DNA from: Baia soyae
GTDB lineage: Bacteria > Bacillota > Bacilli > Thermoactinomycetales > Thermoactinomycetaceae
Direction of reading: 5' to 3'
Length of the DNA: 49,534 bases
Assembly (NCBI RefSeq): GCF_004341445.1
Contig: NZ_SLXV01000022.1
Span: 1 to 49,534 of the forward strand
Every line of letters starts with the position of its first letter. Position 1 is the first letter of the stretch. The notes below the pieces were generated by a model. That model saw only the letters and a list, made by a program, of their open reading frames with translations. It ran no database searches and had not been told where the DNA came from. Positions 1 to 7,008 of this stretch are shown here, one piece after another. The translations under genes and the position numbers were made by a program.

Positions 1-93
1 TTGGATTCGTCAGACTTAAGTGAACCGCCTAGTGCGGAACCGCATGCTAGGTGGTGTGAGAGGTCGGGGGTTAATCACCCCCTCCTACTCGAT
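1..93 (+). ncRNA. 3' end of a group II intron (domains V and VI)
   Basis: A 9-bp stem (24-32 with 47-55) carries a 2-nt bulge (45-46) and a 4-bp upper stem closed by a GAAC loop, the shape of domain V. The next hairpin (58-90) pairs GAG with CTC, GG with CC and five G with five C, leaving A87 unpaired 6 nt before the end at GAT (93). This is the domain VI branch-point layout. The rest of the intron, including any reverse transcriptase gene, lies outside the window. Assigned from structure and the familiar bacterial sequence ending CCTACTCGAT. Confidence 0.85.
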
Positions 94-182
94 TAATTGC
101 TTTTATAAGAAAAATTGTTAAACTATACGTTGGTAGTAAAATAGTTTGCTCTCAATAAAAGAAATAGGAAGGAGGATTCTAG
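94..182 (+). promoter_or_regulatory. Upstream region of the 183 gene, repeated before the 3344 gene
   Basis: The stretch directly after the intron contains GTTAAACTAT (118-127), AAAATAGTTT (138-147) and an AGAAATAGGAAG block just before the ribosome site. The region before 3344 carries the same blocks in the same order. A promoter with TTGCTT near 97 and TAAACT near 119 is possible but weak. The ribosome site is GGAAGGAGG, 6 nt before the ATG at 183. Confidence 0.45.
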
Positions 183-614
183 ATGTATCAATCAATTTTA
201 AAACAGAAAGCCATTGTAAGTAGTATTTTCTTTTGTGGTTATTATCTAATGTTGAGGATAACATTAGAACCAGAATCATTGTTATCGTCATCTTTCATTG
301 TTTTCTACATTGTTTTTCCGATAGTATTCTTTTACGGAGGATTGGTTTCCTTTCTGTCTGACTATCTCATCATTAAGCGGCAATATCCATATTACTTCAG
401 CTCACTGTGTTTTCATTTGTTAGGCGGTTTATTAGCACCTATTGTCATTTTGTTAGTAGCTAAGCCGGAAGGTATGATGTCTAGTTTATGGAAGACTAAT
501 CCATTAGATATATTGTTTAATCAGACCACGATGGCAGGAGTTTTCTTTTCGTCTATTTATTGGGTTATCGATATTTTGATAAGATGGATGTTTTTTAGAA
601 GGAATAAAGATTAG
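183..614 (+). CDS. Small integral membrane protein of unknown function
   Basis: I do not recognise this 143-residue protein. It has about four hydrophobic stretches (roughly residues 10-27, 35-60, 72-92 and 118-136). A positively charged C-terminus (RRNKD) suggests a cytoplasmic tail. The start is well supported by GGAAGGAGG 6 nt upstream. It lies only 89 bp after the end of a group II intron and 54 bp before the secreted-protein gene on the same strand, so the two genes may be co-transcribed. No enzymatic motif is visible. Confidence 0.7.
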   Translation: MYQSILKQKAIVSSIFFCGYYLMLRITLEPESLLSSSFIVFYIVFPIVFFYGGLVSFLSDYLIIKRQYPYYFSSLCFHLLGGLLAPIVILLVAKPEGMMSSLWKTNPLDILFNQTTMAGVFFSSIYWVIDILIRWMFFRRNKD

Positions 615-668
615 CTCGCTCTAAGCTTCTTACGTGTTATAAAAAATAAAGCCAAAAGGAGACTTAAC

Positions 669-2810
669 ATGAATAAGTTTAATCGAGTTTTATCAGGTGG
701 TTTGTCTATATGCCTCCTATCGTCGATGGTTATTTCTTCATCAGCTAGTGCTACTAGTAGGAAGGACTTAGATGTTCGTATTACCCAAAGTACTGATTCA
801 GTTGATTTTTCATGGACTACCGTAGGTGATGTTTATAAGGTATATGCCTACCGAGATGGAAAGGAGTCCCTTATTTGGTCTGGGGGAGATTTACATTATA
901 AGCAGACAGGACTTGAAGCTGATCACGCCTATAGTTATAAAATAATAGCGTATAAGAACGATCAGTTGATCGATGAAGAGGTCGTCCATACTTCTACTTT
1001 AAAAACGAAGGAACAAGTATCTGAGACTGAGCGATACAATGAGAAGTTATTCAATCAATCTACGAGTAAAGTAAAAACGAATAAGAAGCCATTACAACTG
1101 ATGGGTACAACTCAAGACGATAAACTCAACGAGGAAAAACTCAATTATCCTATGATAAATGCACAAATCAACTCCACTGTAAAAAACGATAAAATCAAAT
1201 TGCAATGGGTAAACGTGCCAGACCAAGATGGGATCTATGATGTGTATCGGGATGGAAAGCTTATAGAGAAAGTGAACGGGAACGAATTTGTAGATGCCGA
1301 CGTTAAGACGAATACGAAATATAAGTACAAGATTATGGGTTCAAAGAGAATCCCGGATAGTGAAATCCAAAAGAAGAAAGAGTTTTTAGCGAAGAATAAG
1401 GTGACTTTCTCGCAGAAGGATGAAGAAATCCTATTCTATGAAACCAAAGAAATAGGAACCATCGTGAAGTCTTCAACCAACATAATTTCTGCTCAATCTA
1501 GATCGAAGAAAGCGAAACCTACTAAACCGACAGGAAAGAAAGCAAAACTATCTCAAGAGCAGCAAGATGATTTTGAATATCCAAACGGTGTTGGTTACCT
1601 GTTCAGATACACTACCTTTATTCCGATGGATAAAGCTCCAAATCCAGCTTGTCTTGGTATCCCAATTGGTACTGTGTGTGATTTTGACTCATTTCATGGC
1701 GACAATAGAGGCTTTGATCCATTTGCAGAAAGTTTTCGGACAAGATCAGATACGTTTGTAACCTGGGATGATCGAAAAAAACCCAATGATGTTGCGTTTA
1801 AGCCTGATACAGGTATAACAATTGGATATAAAGATGGAAAAAAAGTGGCTCGGGCGAAGGCTCCTAAGAGTGATATAAGGCTTGCGGGCCAAGACAAGGG
1901 AGATGATTGGATTTCTCATCAAGTGCAGGTACAGTCCGCTATCCCGCTATTAAAAATTGCAGACCGTAATGTAGCTCCTGACATTGACGCATTCTATTAT
2001 ACAAAGGTTTACAGTGATTGGAAGGGACAGTTTTATGGTGTCCACGATAAAGCGCCTTCTCATGAGTTCTATATGTATGAGCACCCCGGAGACATAGGAT
2101 TTGATATTATGCTATCCGAACACACAGACTTTAATGCACTATTTCCGTTGGCTAAAAAACATGAGTGGAAATATAATTTAGTACTCCCTCCAGATGGAGC
2201 TCCAGTCCCTGGTGGAAGTAGTAGTGGTATTGATGAGTCAGGGAATTTTGTGTTTAGTATGGGAAATGAAAATTATGTAAATTCAAAACACTATACCCCG
2301 ACTTGGGGTAGTTTATCTCTAGATGTACATTTAACAGAAGGTAGCAAAAATGTAACAGTAAGGCTTGAAAAACTTGATGGAACTGTCATTGAAACCAAAA
2401 AGGGGTTGGCAGGTGGCAGTGTGGCTTCCTTTTATGTTGCTGGTTTATCTGAGGATGAAGAATACCGAATTGTGATAAACACAGCAAACGATAGTGGGAG
2501 TTACGCGAAGGGCTATATCCATCAAAATGATTGGATGGATGCTGGAATTACGACTAATCATGAAGAAGTTTACACCTACAATGGTGTAGAACTACGGAAA
2601 GGAATGTATAAAGGAAAACGGTATGCTTGGGGCTTAGCTAGAAACGGGGAATATGTTCGATTCGAGGTAAGTATAGATGGTGGGAAGACTGTTGCGGATA
2701 CCAGTTCTCGAACTGGTAAAGGGAGTTACACTTCTGCGACAACAGCACCCTCTAGCGCTTATCGTGTGTTCCGAGTGTGTATAAAGGATGGTTGTGGGAA
2801 ATGGTGGTAG
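669..2810 (+). CDS. Secreted protein with two Fn3-like modules and a probable DUF3238 domain
   Basis: The 713-residue protein begins with a Sec signal peptide: basic N-terminus, hydrophobic core and an Ala-Ser-Ala cleavage region near residue 28. Two fibronectin-III-like modules follow (about 33-110 and 160-225), each with a YRDGK turn and a late tyrosine-rich strand. After a Lys-rich linker (about 275-300), a domain from about 310 to 510 contains FHGDNRGFDPF and FRTRSD, which resemble DUF3238 proteins of Bacillus. A C-terminal beta-rich region ends in KDGCGKWW. It is probably extracellular. No catalytic residues can be named. The ribosome site AAAGGAG lies 8 nt before the ATG. The DUF assignment is from memory of the family pattern. 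Confidence 0.7.
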   Translation: MNKFNRVLSGGLSICLLSSMVISSSASATSRKDLDVRITQSTDSVDFSWTTVGDVYKVYAYRDGKESLIWSGGDLHYKQTGLEADHAYSYKIIAYKNDQLIDEEVVHTSTLKTKEQVSETERYNEKLFNQSTSKVKTNKKPLQLMGTTQDDKLNEEKLNYPMINAQINSTVKNDKIKLQWVNVPDQDGIYDVYRDGKLIEKVNGNEFVDADVKTNTKYKYKIMGSKRIPDSEIQKKKEFLAKNKVTFSQKDEEILFYETKEIGTIVKSSTNIISAQSRSKKAKPTKPTGKKAKLSQEQQDDFEYPNGVGYLFRYTTFIPMDKAPNPACLGIPIGTVCDFDSFHGDNRGFDPFAESFRTRSDTFVTWDDRKKPNDVAFKPDTGITIGYKDGKKVARAKAPKSDIRLAGQDKGDDWISHQVQVQSAIPLLKIADRNVAPDIDAFYYTKVYSDWKGQFYGVHDKAPSHEFYMYEHPGDIGFDIMLSEHTDFNALFPLAKKHEWKYNLVLPPDGAPVPGGSSSGIDESGNFVFSMGNENYVNSKHYTPTWGSLSLDVHLTEGSKNVTVRLEKLDGTVIETKKGLAGGSVASFYVAGLSEDEEYRIVINTANDSGSYAKGYIHQNDWMDAGITTNHEEVYTYNGVELRKGMYKGKRYAWGLARNGEYVRFEVSIDGGKTVADTSSRTGKGSYTSATTAPSSAYRVFRVCIKDGCGKWW

Positions 2811-2890
2811 AGAGTATATGCAAAAGTAAAATTCATTTCCACCCATGTGTGAACTAGATTATCGGTCTGATTTCTCAGACTGTGAAACAA

Positions 2891-2930
2891 AACCTCCTTT
2901 GATAGATTTAGAGGGGGGTTATTTATTAAT
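2891..2930 (+). terminator. Probable terminator after the secreted-protein gene
   Basis: AACCTCCTT (2891-2899) pairs with AGGGGGGTT (2912-2920), including G-T pairs, and is followed by an AT-rich TTATTTATT tract. The loop is 12 nt. The U-tract is interrupted, so efficiency is uncertain. Confidence 0.6.
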
Positions 2931-2949
2931 TGGTTTAAACTGGCTTATA

Positions 2950-3127
2950 AACTCGAGATGAGAAATATCCAGCCTCAATAGGACAGACTTTGGTTAGGCT
3001 ACATTCAGTTGCTTTTAGGCAATCTTGGCTATAGGGAGCCAAGATTGCCTCTGTAATTGAGAGAAACGTCCATACCTAAAAAACATCGCAATGATGTTGC
3101 ATTCCCTAATTGTGCTCATCTCGAGTT
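2950..3127. repeat. 178-bp element with perfect 13-bp terminal inverted repeats and internal hairpins
   Basis: AACTCGAGATGAG (2950-2962) is the exact reverse complement of CTCATCTCGAGTT (3115-3127). Inside lie a perfect 14-bp hairpin (3017-3030 with 3037-3050, loop ATAGGG), a 6-bp hairpin (3082-3087 with 3093-3098) and an AGCCT/AGGCT pairing (about 2971-3000). It could be a non-autonomous mobile element or a multi-branched structured RNA. No open reading frame of note is present, and I do not recognise a named family. Confidence 0.65.
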
Positions 3128-3343
3128 ATTTTATGTAAAGATATACTAAACACCTTTTATATTCGGAAAAATAAATAAATTATATTATAATCATTACTTA
3201 ACTTATAATAGAAAATGGATTACTTTTACATGAAAAATCGTTAAACTATGTATTGAAAGGTAATGGTATGTTATTCGATACAAAGAAATGGGAAGTAGCT
3301 TAGAGAGTTATTCTACTAAAATAGTTTATAGGGAGAAGATAAC
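3128..3343 (+). promoter_or_regulatory. AT-rich upstream region of the coiled-coil gene pair
   Basis: The region contains a CTTTTACATGAAAAATCG block and GTTAAACTAT (3242-3251), followed by AAGAAATGGGAAG and CTAAAATAGTTT. The same blocks precede the gene at 183. Several TATAAT-like hexamers occur around 3180-3210, but no single promoter stands out. The ribosome site is GGGAGAAG, 6 nt before the ATG at 3344. Confidence 0.45.
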
Positions 3344-3763
3344 ATGATAGTTGGAAAAAGTGCAGTACGTAGCCTATGTAATGAAGTTGATAAAGTAGTT
3401 CGTGAGATTGATCAGATTACACAATCTCACATTGACCGCACATCAGATAAAATTGATGCAGAATTAAACTCTTGTGCGCGTGAGTTGACCAATGCTCAAA
3501 ACACATTAGGCCAAATTAAACCGCTCGTAGATCGCCTCGTACAACAAGTAGGTGGGAATGCTCCTGATCATGTACAAGTGCTTGTTGGCTCGATTTGTAC
3601 CGAAATTATGTCTAAGGTGACAGGTATTAGTACCAACCTATTAGAAGTCCAAAAGAACGTAAAAGATGTTGATAAATATACGGATCAAATTGATGGTTTA
3701 ACAGATAAAATCGATGAACTGACAGATAAAATTGATAATATAACGGATCGCTACCAGAACTAA
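3344..3763 (+). CDS. Small helical coiled-coil protein, function unknown
   Basis: This 139-residue protein has no signal peptide or membrane segment. It is predicted to be almost entirely helical, with heptad spacing throughout. The last 25 residues are three near-identical heptads (LTDKIDE, LTDKIDN, ITDRYQN), which also show as a short repeat in the DNA. Two cysteines sit in the helical body. The next small gene starts 17 bp downstream on the same strand. The pair recalls helical accessory proteins near WXG100/LXG type VII secretion genes, but no WXG motif and no secretion gene is visible, so this is only a suggestion. Confidence 0.6.
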   Translation: MIVGKSAVRSLCNEVDKVVREIDQITQSHIDRTSDKIDAELNSCARELTNAQNTLGQIKPLVDRLVQQVGGNAPDHVQVLVGSICTEIMSKVTGISTNLLEVQKNVKDVDKYTDQIDGLTDKIDELTDKIDNITDRYQN

Positions 3764-3780
3764 TAAGAGGAGGATTTCAT

Positions 3781-4125
3781 GTGAGTGATTATTCACCAAA
3801 ACCCACACCGAACTACATGTCATCAGACTGGGGACAGTTACACACGAAAACAGCGGCTTTAAATATTGATCACATAGCTGATAAAGCAACTTTTGCTATT
3901 CAAGTGCTAGAGTCCTCAGTAAAAGCATTTGACTCCATAGAAAAAGAGATTATGGATGCTTCTAATGCTACCACTCCCATCACCCGGGAAGGATTGCGAG
4001 CCTTTTCTTTTCGAATCGATGCCCAACAGCAACAATTAATGCAAGGCTTACAACATTTGAAACAGATGATGGCCGATATTGATAAAACGACGGATAGCAT
4101 TCAACAACAAAAGACAAATTGGTAA
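3781..4125 (+). CDS. Small helical protein paired with the 3344 gene
   Basis: This 114-residue soluble protein has a Gly/Pro/Ser-rich N-terminus (about 1-20) followed by helices rich in Gln, Met and Asp, including a QQQQ run near residue 78. The start is GTG at 3781, because the overlapping ATG at 3779 reads straight into TGA. AGAGGAGG lies 7 nt upstream. It probably forms an operon, and perhaps a complex, with the preceding coiled-coil protein. I do not recognise the family. A size and helical content similar to WXG100-type partners is noted, without a WXG motif. Confidence 0.6.
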   Translation: MSDYSPKPTPNYMSSDWGQLHTKTAALNIDHIADKATFAIQVLESSVKAFDSIEKEIMDASNATTPITREGLRAFSFRIDAQQQQLMQGLQHLKQMMADIDKTTDSIQQQKTNW

Positions 4126-4184
4126 TGATAACGGCTTGATTGGAGTAACTAACCTATTTGGAGAAAGTCCATAAAAATTATTGG

Positions 4185-4213
4185 TTGATGTACTAGATAT
4201 AATGTGATATGTT
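4185..4213 (+). promoter_or_regulatory. Candidate sigma-A promoter of speH
   Basis: TTGATG (4185-4190) and TATGTT (4208-4213) are separated by 17 nt. This predicts a start near 4220 and a leader of about 140 nt before the ATG at 4363. A TATAAT at 4197-4202 is an alternative -10 with a poorer -35. Confidence 0.4.
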
Positions 4214-4234
4214 ATATTTCGTGATATTAACTGA

Positions 4235-4362
4235 GCTAGTAGGATCCAGATTCACTTAAAGGGTTGGGACCTCACTGGACTAACCTCCCCCTGTGGTGAA
4301 CAAGCTGATCCTAGCGGAATTTGGCTCACACCAACTTTTTGCTAGGAAGGGGGCCGAAAGAG
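4235..4362 (+). promoter_or_regulatory. Structured speH leader with two mutually exclusive stems, riboswitch-like
   Basis: GCTA (4235-4238) and GGATC (4242-4246) pair with GATCC-TAGC (4307-4315), leaving a 3-nt bulge. Inside, TTCAC (4251-4255) can pair with GTGAA (4296-4300). TCCTAGC (4309-4315) is also the exact complement of GCTAGGA (4341-4347), which leads into the ribosome site AGGAAGGGGG. In addition, CCCCC (4287-4291) is complementary to GGGGG (4349-4353) of that site. One fold would hide the ribosome site and the other would free it. I do not recognise a named riboswitch class. Confidence 0.55.
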
Positions 4363-4770
4363 ATGGAATTTTCTACTTTCGGAAGGCATGTAGCCATGGA
4401 CGCATGGGGTGTAAATTTTGATCTTTTGAACGATGCGGAGTTTTTACGCGAAAGGATGGAGCAGGCAGCAGTTGCTTGTGGTGCGACAATCTTATCCGTT
4501 CAATCTCAACAATTTGATCCTCAAGGTGCGACGGTACTTGTTATGTTATCGGAGAGTCATCTCTCGATTCATACGTATCCAGAAAAAGGCTTTGCCGCAC
4601 TTGATTGCTATACTTGTGGTCATACGGTTGATCCCATGGTTGCTATTGAGCACATGCTGGAAGTGTTACAACCAACCCAAGCTATTTCAAAAGTCCTCAG
4701 ACGTGGGGATGGACCAATCGAGGTTGTACAACCAGAGCACGTTGGTTCAAAGAAATTAGCGGTCGTCTAA
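4363..4770 (+). CDS. speH: S-adenosylmethionine decarboxylase proenzyme, class 1B
   Basis: This pyruvoyl enzyme makes decarboxylated SAM, the aminopropyl donor for spermidine and related products. The 135-residue protein has the hallmark ESHLSIHTYPE, in which the proenzyme self-cleaves before the second serine to form the pyruvoyl group. The later CYTCGH supplies the active-site cysteine. The start is ATG 4363, giving MEFSTFGRH as in other SpeH proteins, with AAGGGGG 9 nt upstream. An upstream TTG at 4321 lies inside the leader structure and is unlikely to be used. No spermidine synthase is adjacent. The product could also feed the BpsA-like enzyme encoded at 16940. Leader pairing suggests control of translation. 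Confidence 0.93.
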   Translation: MEFSTFGRHVAMDAWGVNFDLLNDAEFLRERMEQAAVACGATILSVQSQQFDPQGATVLVMLSESHLSIHTYPEKGFAALDCYTCGHTVDPMVAIEHMLEVLQPTQAISKVLRRGDGPIEVVQPEHVGSKKLAVV

Positions 4771-4788
4771 ACTTGACTAAACGAATAC

Positions 4789-4832
4789 AAACCCCCTCTC
4801 TAACATCGTTGGAGAGGGGGTTTATTATATTT
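4789..4832 (+). terminator. Rho-independent terminator of speH
   Basis: AAACCCCCTCTC (4789-4800) pairs perfectly with GAGAGGGGGTTT (4812-4823) across an 11-nt loop. A T-rich tract follows. The stem is symmetric and may also act on ptsI transcripts arriving from the opposite side. Confidence 0.9.
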
Positions 4833-4865
4833 TATTCAAATCTATGATTAGTAGTCTTGCTTCTC

Positions 4866-6536
4866 TTATCTTTGATGAAGTGCTTCGAGTGCTAAACTGG
4901 ATGCCTGCGAGGATTCAATCTTACGAATCTGTTGTTTTACTTGCGGAATCGCTTTGGCACTCATAGATAGTTCGTCCAAACCGAGACCGACTAAGATTTC
5001 AGTCATGCGTGCATCACCTGCTAGCTCGCCACACATTCCGGCTGGGATTCCAGCGCGGTGGCAGGCTTCACACGTCATTTTAACGAGTTTTAATACGGCT
5101 GGATGGGTCGGGTCATAGAGATGGGCCACTTGTTCGTTTCCACGATCTGCGGCAAGAGTGTATTGCGTGAGATCATTGGTACCAATACTCATGAAGTCCA
5201 CTTCTTTGGCCAGTTCATCAGCGTGGATTACTGCTGCTGGGATCTCTACCATAATTCCTACTTTGATTTGATCGGAGTAAGGAATTTTTTTCGTTGCTAA
5301 TTCTTGTTTGCATTCCTCTAGAACCTGTTTCACCTGCAGAATTTCCGATACACTTCCTATCATAGGAAACATGATCCAGAGTGATCCATGTACGCTGGCA
5401 CGTAGGAGTGCACGGAGTTGTGTTTTAAATACGTCTGGATTTGCGAGACAGTAACGAACCGCACGGAGACCGAGGAATGGATTCTCTTCTTTTGGAAGTT
5501 CCGCATAGGGTAAATGCTTATCTCCACCAATATCTAATGTTCGGATGATGACGGGCTTTGATGGAAATGCTTCTAAGACTTGTTTATAGGAGGAGAACTG
5601 TTCTTCCTCTGTAGGCCACTTTGTGTTTTCTAAATAGAGAAACTCTGTGCGGAATAGTCCGATTCCCTCCGCATGGTTGGCTAACGCATCTGGTACATCT
5701 TGAGGGCTACCTATATTAGCTAATACCTGGATCCGTTTCCGATCGGAAGTATAGGCATCCCCAGCCGCTTCTTGTAGAGCCGATGCTTGAAGTTGATTTT
5801 GCTCTACAATCTTTTGTTTGACCTCGGAGAGTAAGGAATCATTTGGATTGACAATAACTTCCCCGGAGCTTCCATCGAGGATGATCGTATCTCCATCTTT
5901 GATTTGCTGCATAAAGCTTCCTAACCCGAGTACTGCAGGAATCCCAAGCGTTCGAGCCATGATAGCCGCATGGGCCGTTTTGCTACCGCGCGCTGTGATC
6001 ATGCCGATAATAGCTTCTGAGAATTGTGCTGTCTCGGAAGGAGTAAGTTCCTCCGCAATCATGATACTCTCAGGTTTTACCGAGCCAAGATCAAGAGGAG
6101 GTTTCCCTATAATGTTTTGCAACAGTCGATTCCCAACATCACGGATATCATCGGCTCTAGCCCGCATATACTCGTCTTCCATATTAGAGAATAAGGAACT
6201 AAATTCGCCTGTTACAGACTGACATGCCCAATCGGCGGCTTGCTTTTTTGTATTGATGCGTTGTTCCATTTCGCCTATAAATCCTGGATCGTCTAAAAAG
6301 GCTAAGTGAGCATCAAAAATAGCAGCTTCAGATTCCCCCATCCGATCTGCTGTTTGTTTCCGTAGAATTTGTACTTGGTCTTTGGTTGCTTGAATGGCTT
6401 GCTTAAAACGTTGTAACTCGGAAGAGAGGTCTGTTATGCTTCTTTCTTGGACACTCACTTCTTCTTTTTTCCAAATGACAGCTGTACCAATGGCTAGACC
6501 GGTAGCAGCGCCAATTCCTTTTCCGTTTTGTTCCAA
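4866..6536 (-). CDS. ptsI: Phosphoenolpyruvate-protein phosphotransferase (PTS enzyme I)
   Basis: Enzyme I takes phosphate from PEP onto a histidine and passes it to HPr, the first step of PTS sugar uptake. The N-terminal phosphohistidine region contains GSKTAHAAIMART. The C-terminal PEP-binding barrel carries the GGDKHLPYA, GTNDLTQYTLAADRGN and GMCGELAGD motifs. About 556 residues fits the family's usual 570. I place the start at TTG 6536 (MEQNGKGIGAATG) because GGAGG lies 8 nt upstream. ATG 6542 would have only 2 nt of spacing, and TTG 6551 has no good ribosome site. It follows ptsH by a short gap as one operon. Confidence 0.95.
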   Translation of the reverse strand: MEQNGKGIGAATGLAIGTAVIWKKEEVSVQERSITDLSSELQRFKQAIQATKDQVQILRKQTADRMGESEAAIFDAHLAFLDDPGFIGEMEQRINTKKQAADWACQSVTGEFSSLFSNMEDEYMRARADDIRDVGNRLLQNIIGKPPLDLGSVKPESIMIAEELTPSETAQFSEAIIGMITARGSKTAHAAIMARTLGIPAVLGLGSFMQQIKDGDTIILDGSSGEVIVNPNDSLLSEVKQKIVEQNQLQASALQEAAGDAYTSDRKRIQVLANIGSPQDVPDALANHAEGIGLFRTEFLYLENTKWPTEEEQFSSYKQVLEAFPSKPVIIRTLDIGGDKHLPYAELPKEENPFLGLRAVRYCLANPDVFKTQLRALLRASVHGSLWIMFPMIGSVSEILQVKQVLEECKQELATKKIPYSDQIKVGIMVEIPAAVIHADELAKEVDFMSIGTNDLTQYTLAADRGNEQVAHLYDPTHPAVLKLVKMTCEACHRAGIPAGMCGELAGDARMTEILVGLGLDELSMSAKAIPQVKQQIRKIESSQASSLALEALHQR

Positions 6537-6560
6537 GATCATTCCCTCCAAATTACTTCA

Positions 6561-6821
6561 TTACTCTTGATGGCTCTCGAGGAATTGAGTCATTGCTTCG
6601 ATTGCAGCAACCTCGTCTTCTCCCTCTGCACGAACTGTGATCGACTCATTTCCTTTTATCGCTAAGGACATAACGCCTAGTAAGCTCTTCGCATCGGCTT
6701 CTCGTCCGTCTTTGACTATTTTAATGGAGCTTTTAAAGCTACCTGCTTTTTGAATAAGGAGTGCCGCAGGGCGTGCATGTAGTCCTGTTGGATTCTGAAT
6801 CACAACTGTCTTCTCTGTCAT
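6561..6821 (-). CDS. ptsH: Phosphocarrier protein HPr
   Basis: HPr relays phosphate from enzyme I to the sugar-specific EIIA proteins. The 86-residue protein has the catalytic His15 in GLHARPAA and the regulatory Ser46 in AKSLLGVMSL. In Bacillota that serine is phosphorylated by HPr kinase, and HPr-Ser-P then acts with CcpA at cre sites. Two cre-like boxes lie elsewhere in this window (10844, 31614). It is first in the ptsH-ptsI operon, and no EII gene is adjacent. Confidence 0.96.
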   Translation of the reverse strand: MTEKTVVIQNPTGLHARPAALLIQKAGSFKSSIKIVKDGREADAKSLLGVMSLAIKGNESITVRAEGEDEVAAIEAMTQFLESHQE

Positions 6822-6854
6822 GAAAAAAATTCCCTTCTATATGTAATCTTTTTT

Positions 6855-6884
6855 ATCATAACCTAAAAAGATTTCCCTATGTAA
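6855..6884 (-). promoter_or_regulatory. Candidate sigma-A promoter of ptsH-ptsI
   Basis: On the minus strand, TTACAT (6879-6884) and TATGAT (6855-6860) are separated by 18 nt, about 35 nt before the ptsH start. The -10 is good and the -35 partial. Confidence 0.4.
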
Positions 6885-7008
6885 GAAGGATCTTTCTACC
6901 ATTACGTTACCCTAATTATTTTTGCTTTTTTGCTTGATAATATGTCAAAATAAAAAGGAGTACAGGCATTATTTATATCTGTAATTTTGAATAGGAGGCA
7001 TTTTGCGA

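Noticed and set aside
2950-3701. CRISPR array
   Set aside because: The repeats seen are a single inverted-repeat pair and a two-copy tandem duplication; no regularly spaced short direct repeats occur anywhere in the window.
5818-6222. 134-codon plus-strand frame
   Set aside because: Antisense to ptsI, low-complexity Ser/Ile-rich, no ribosome site.
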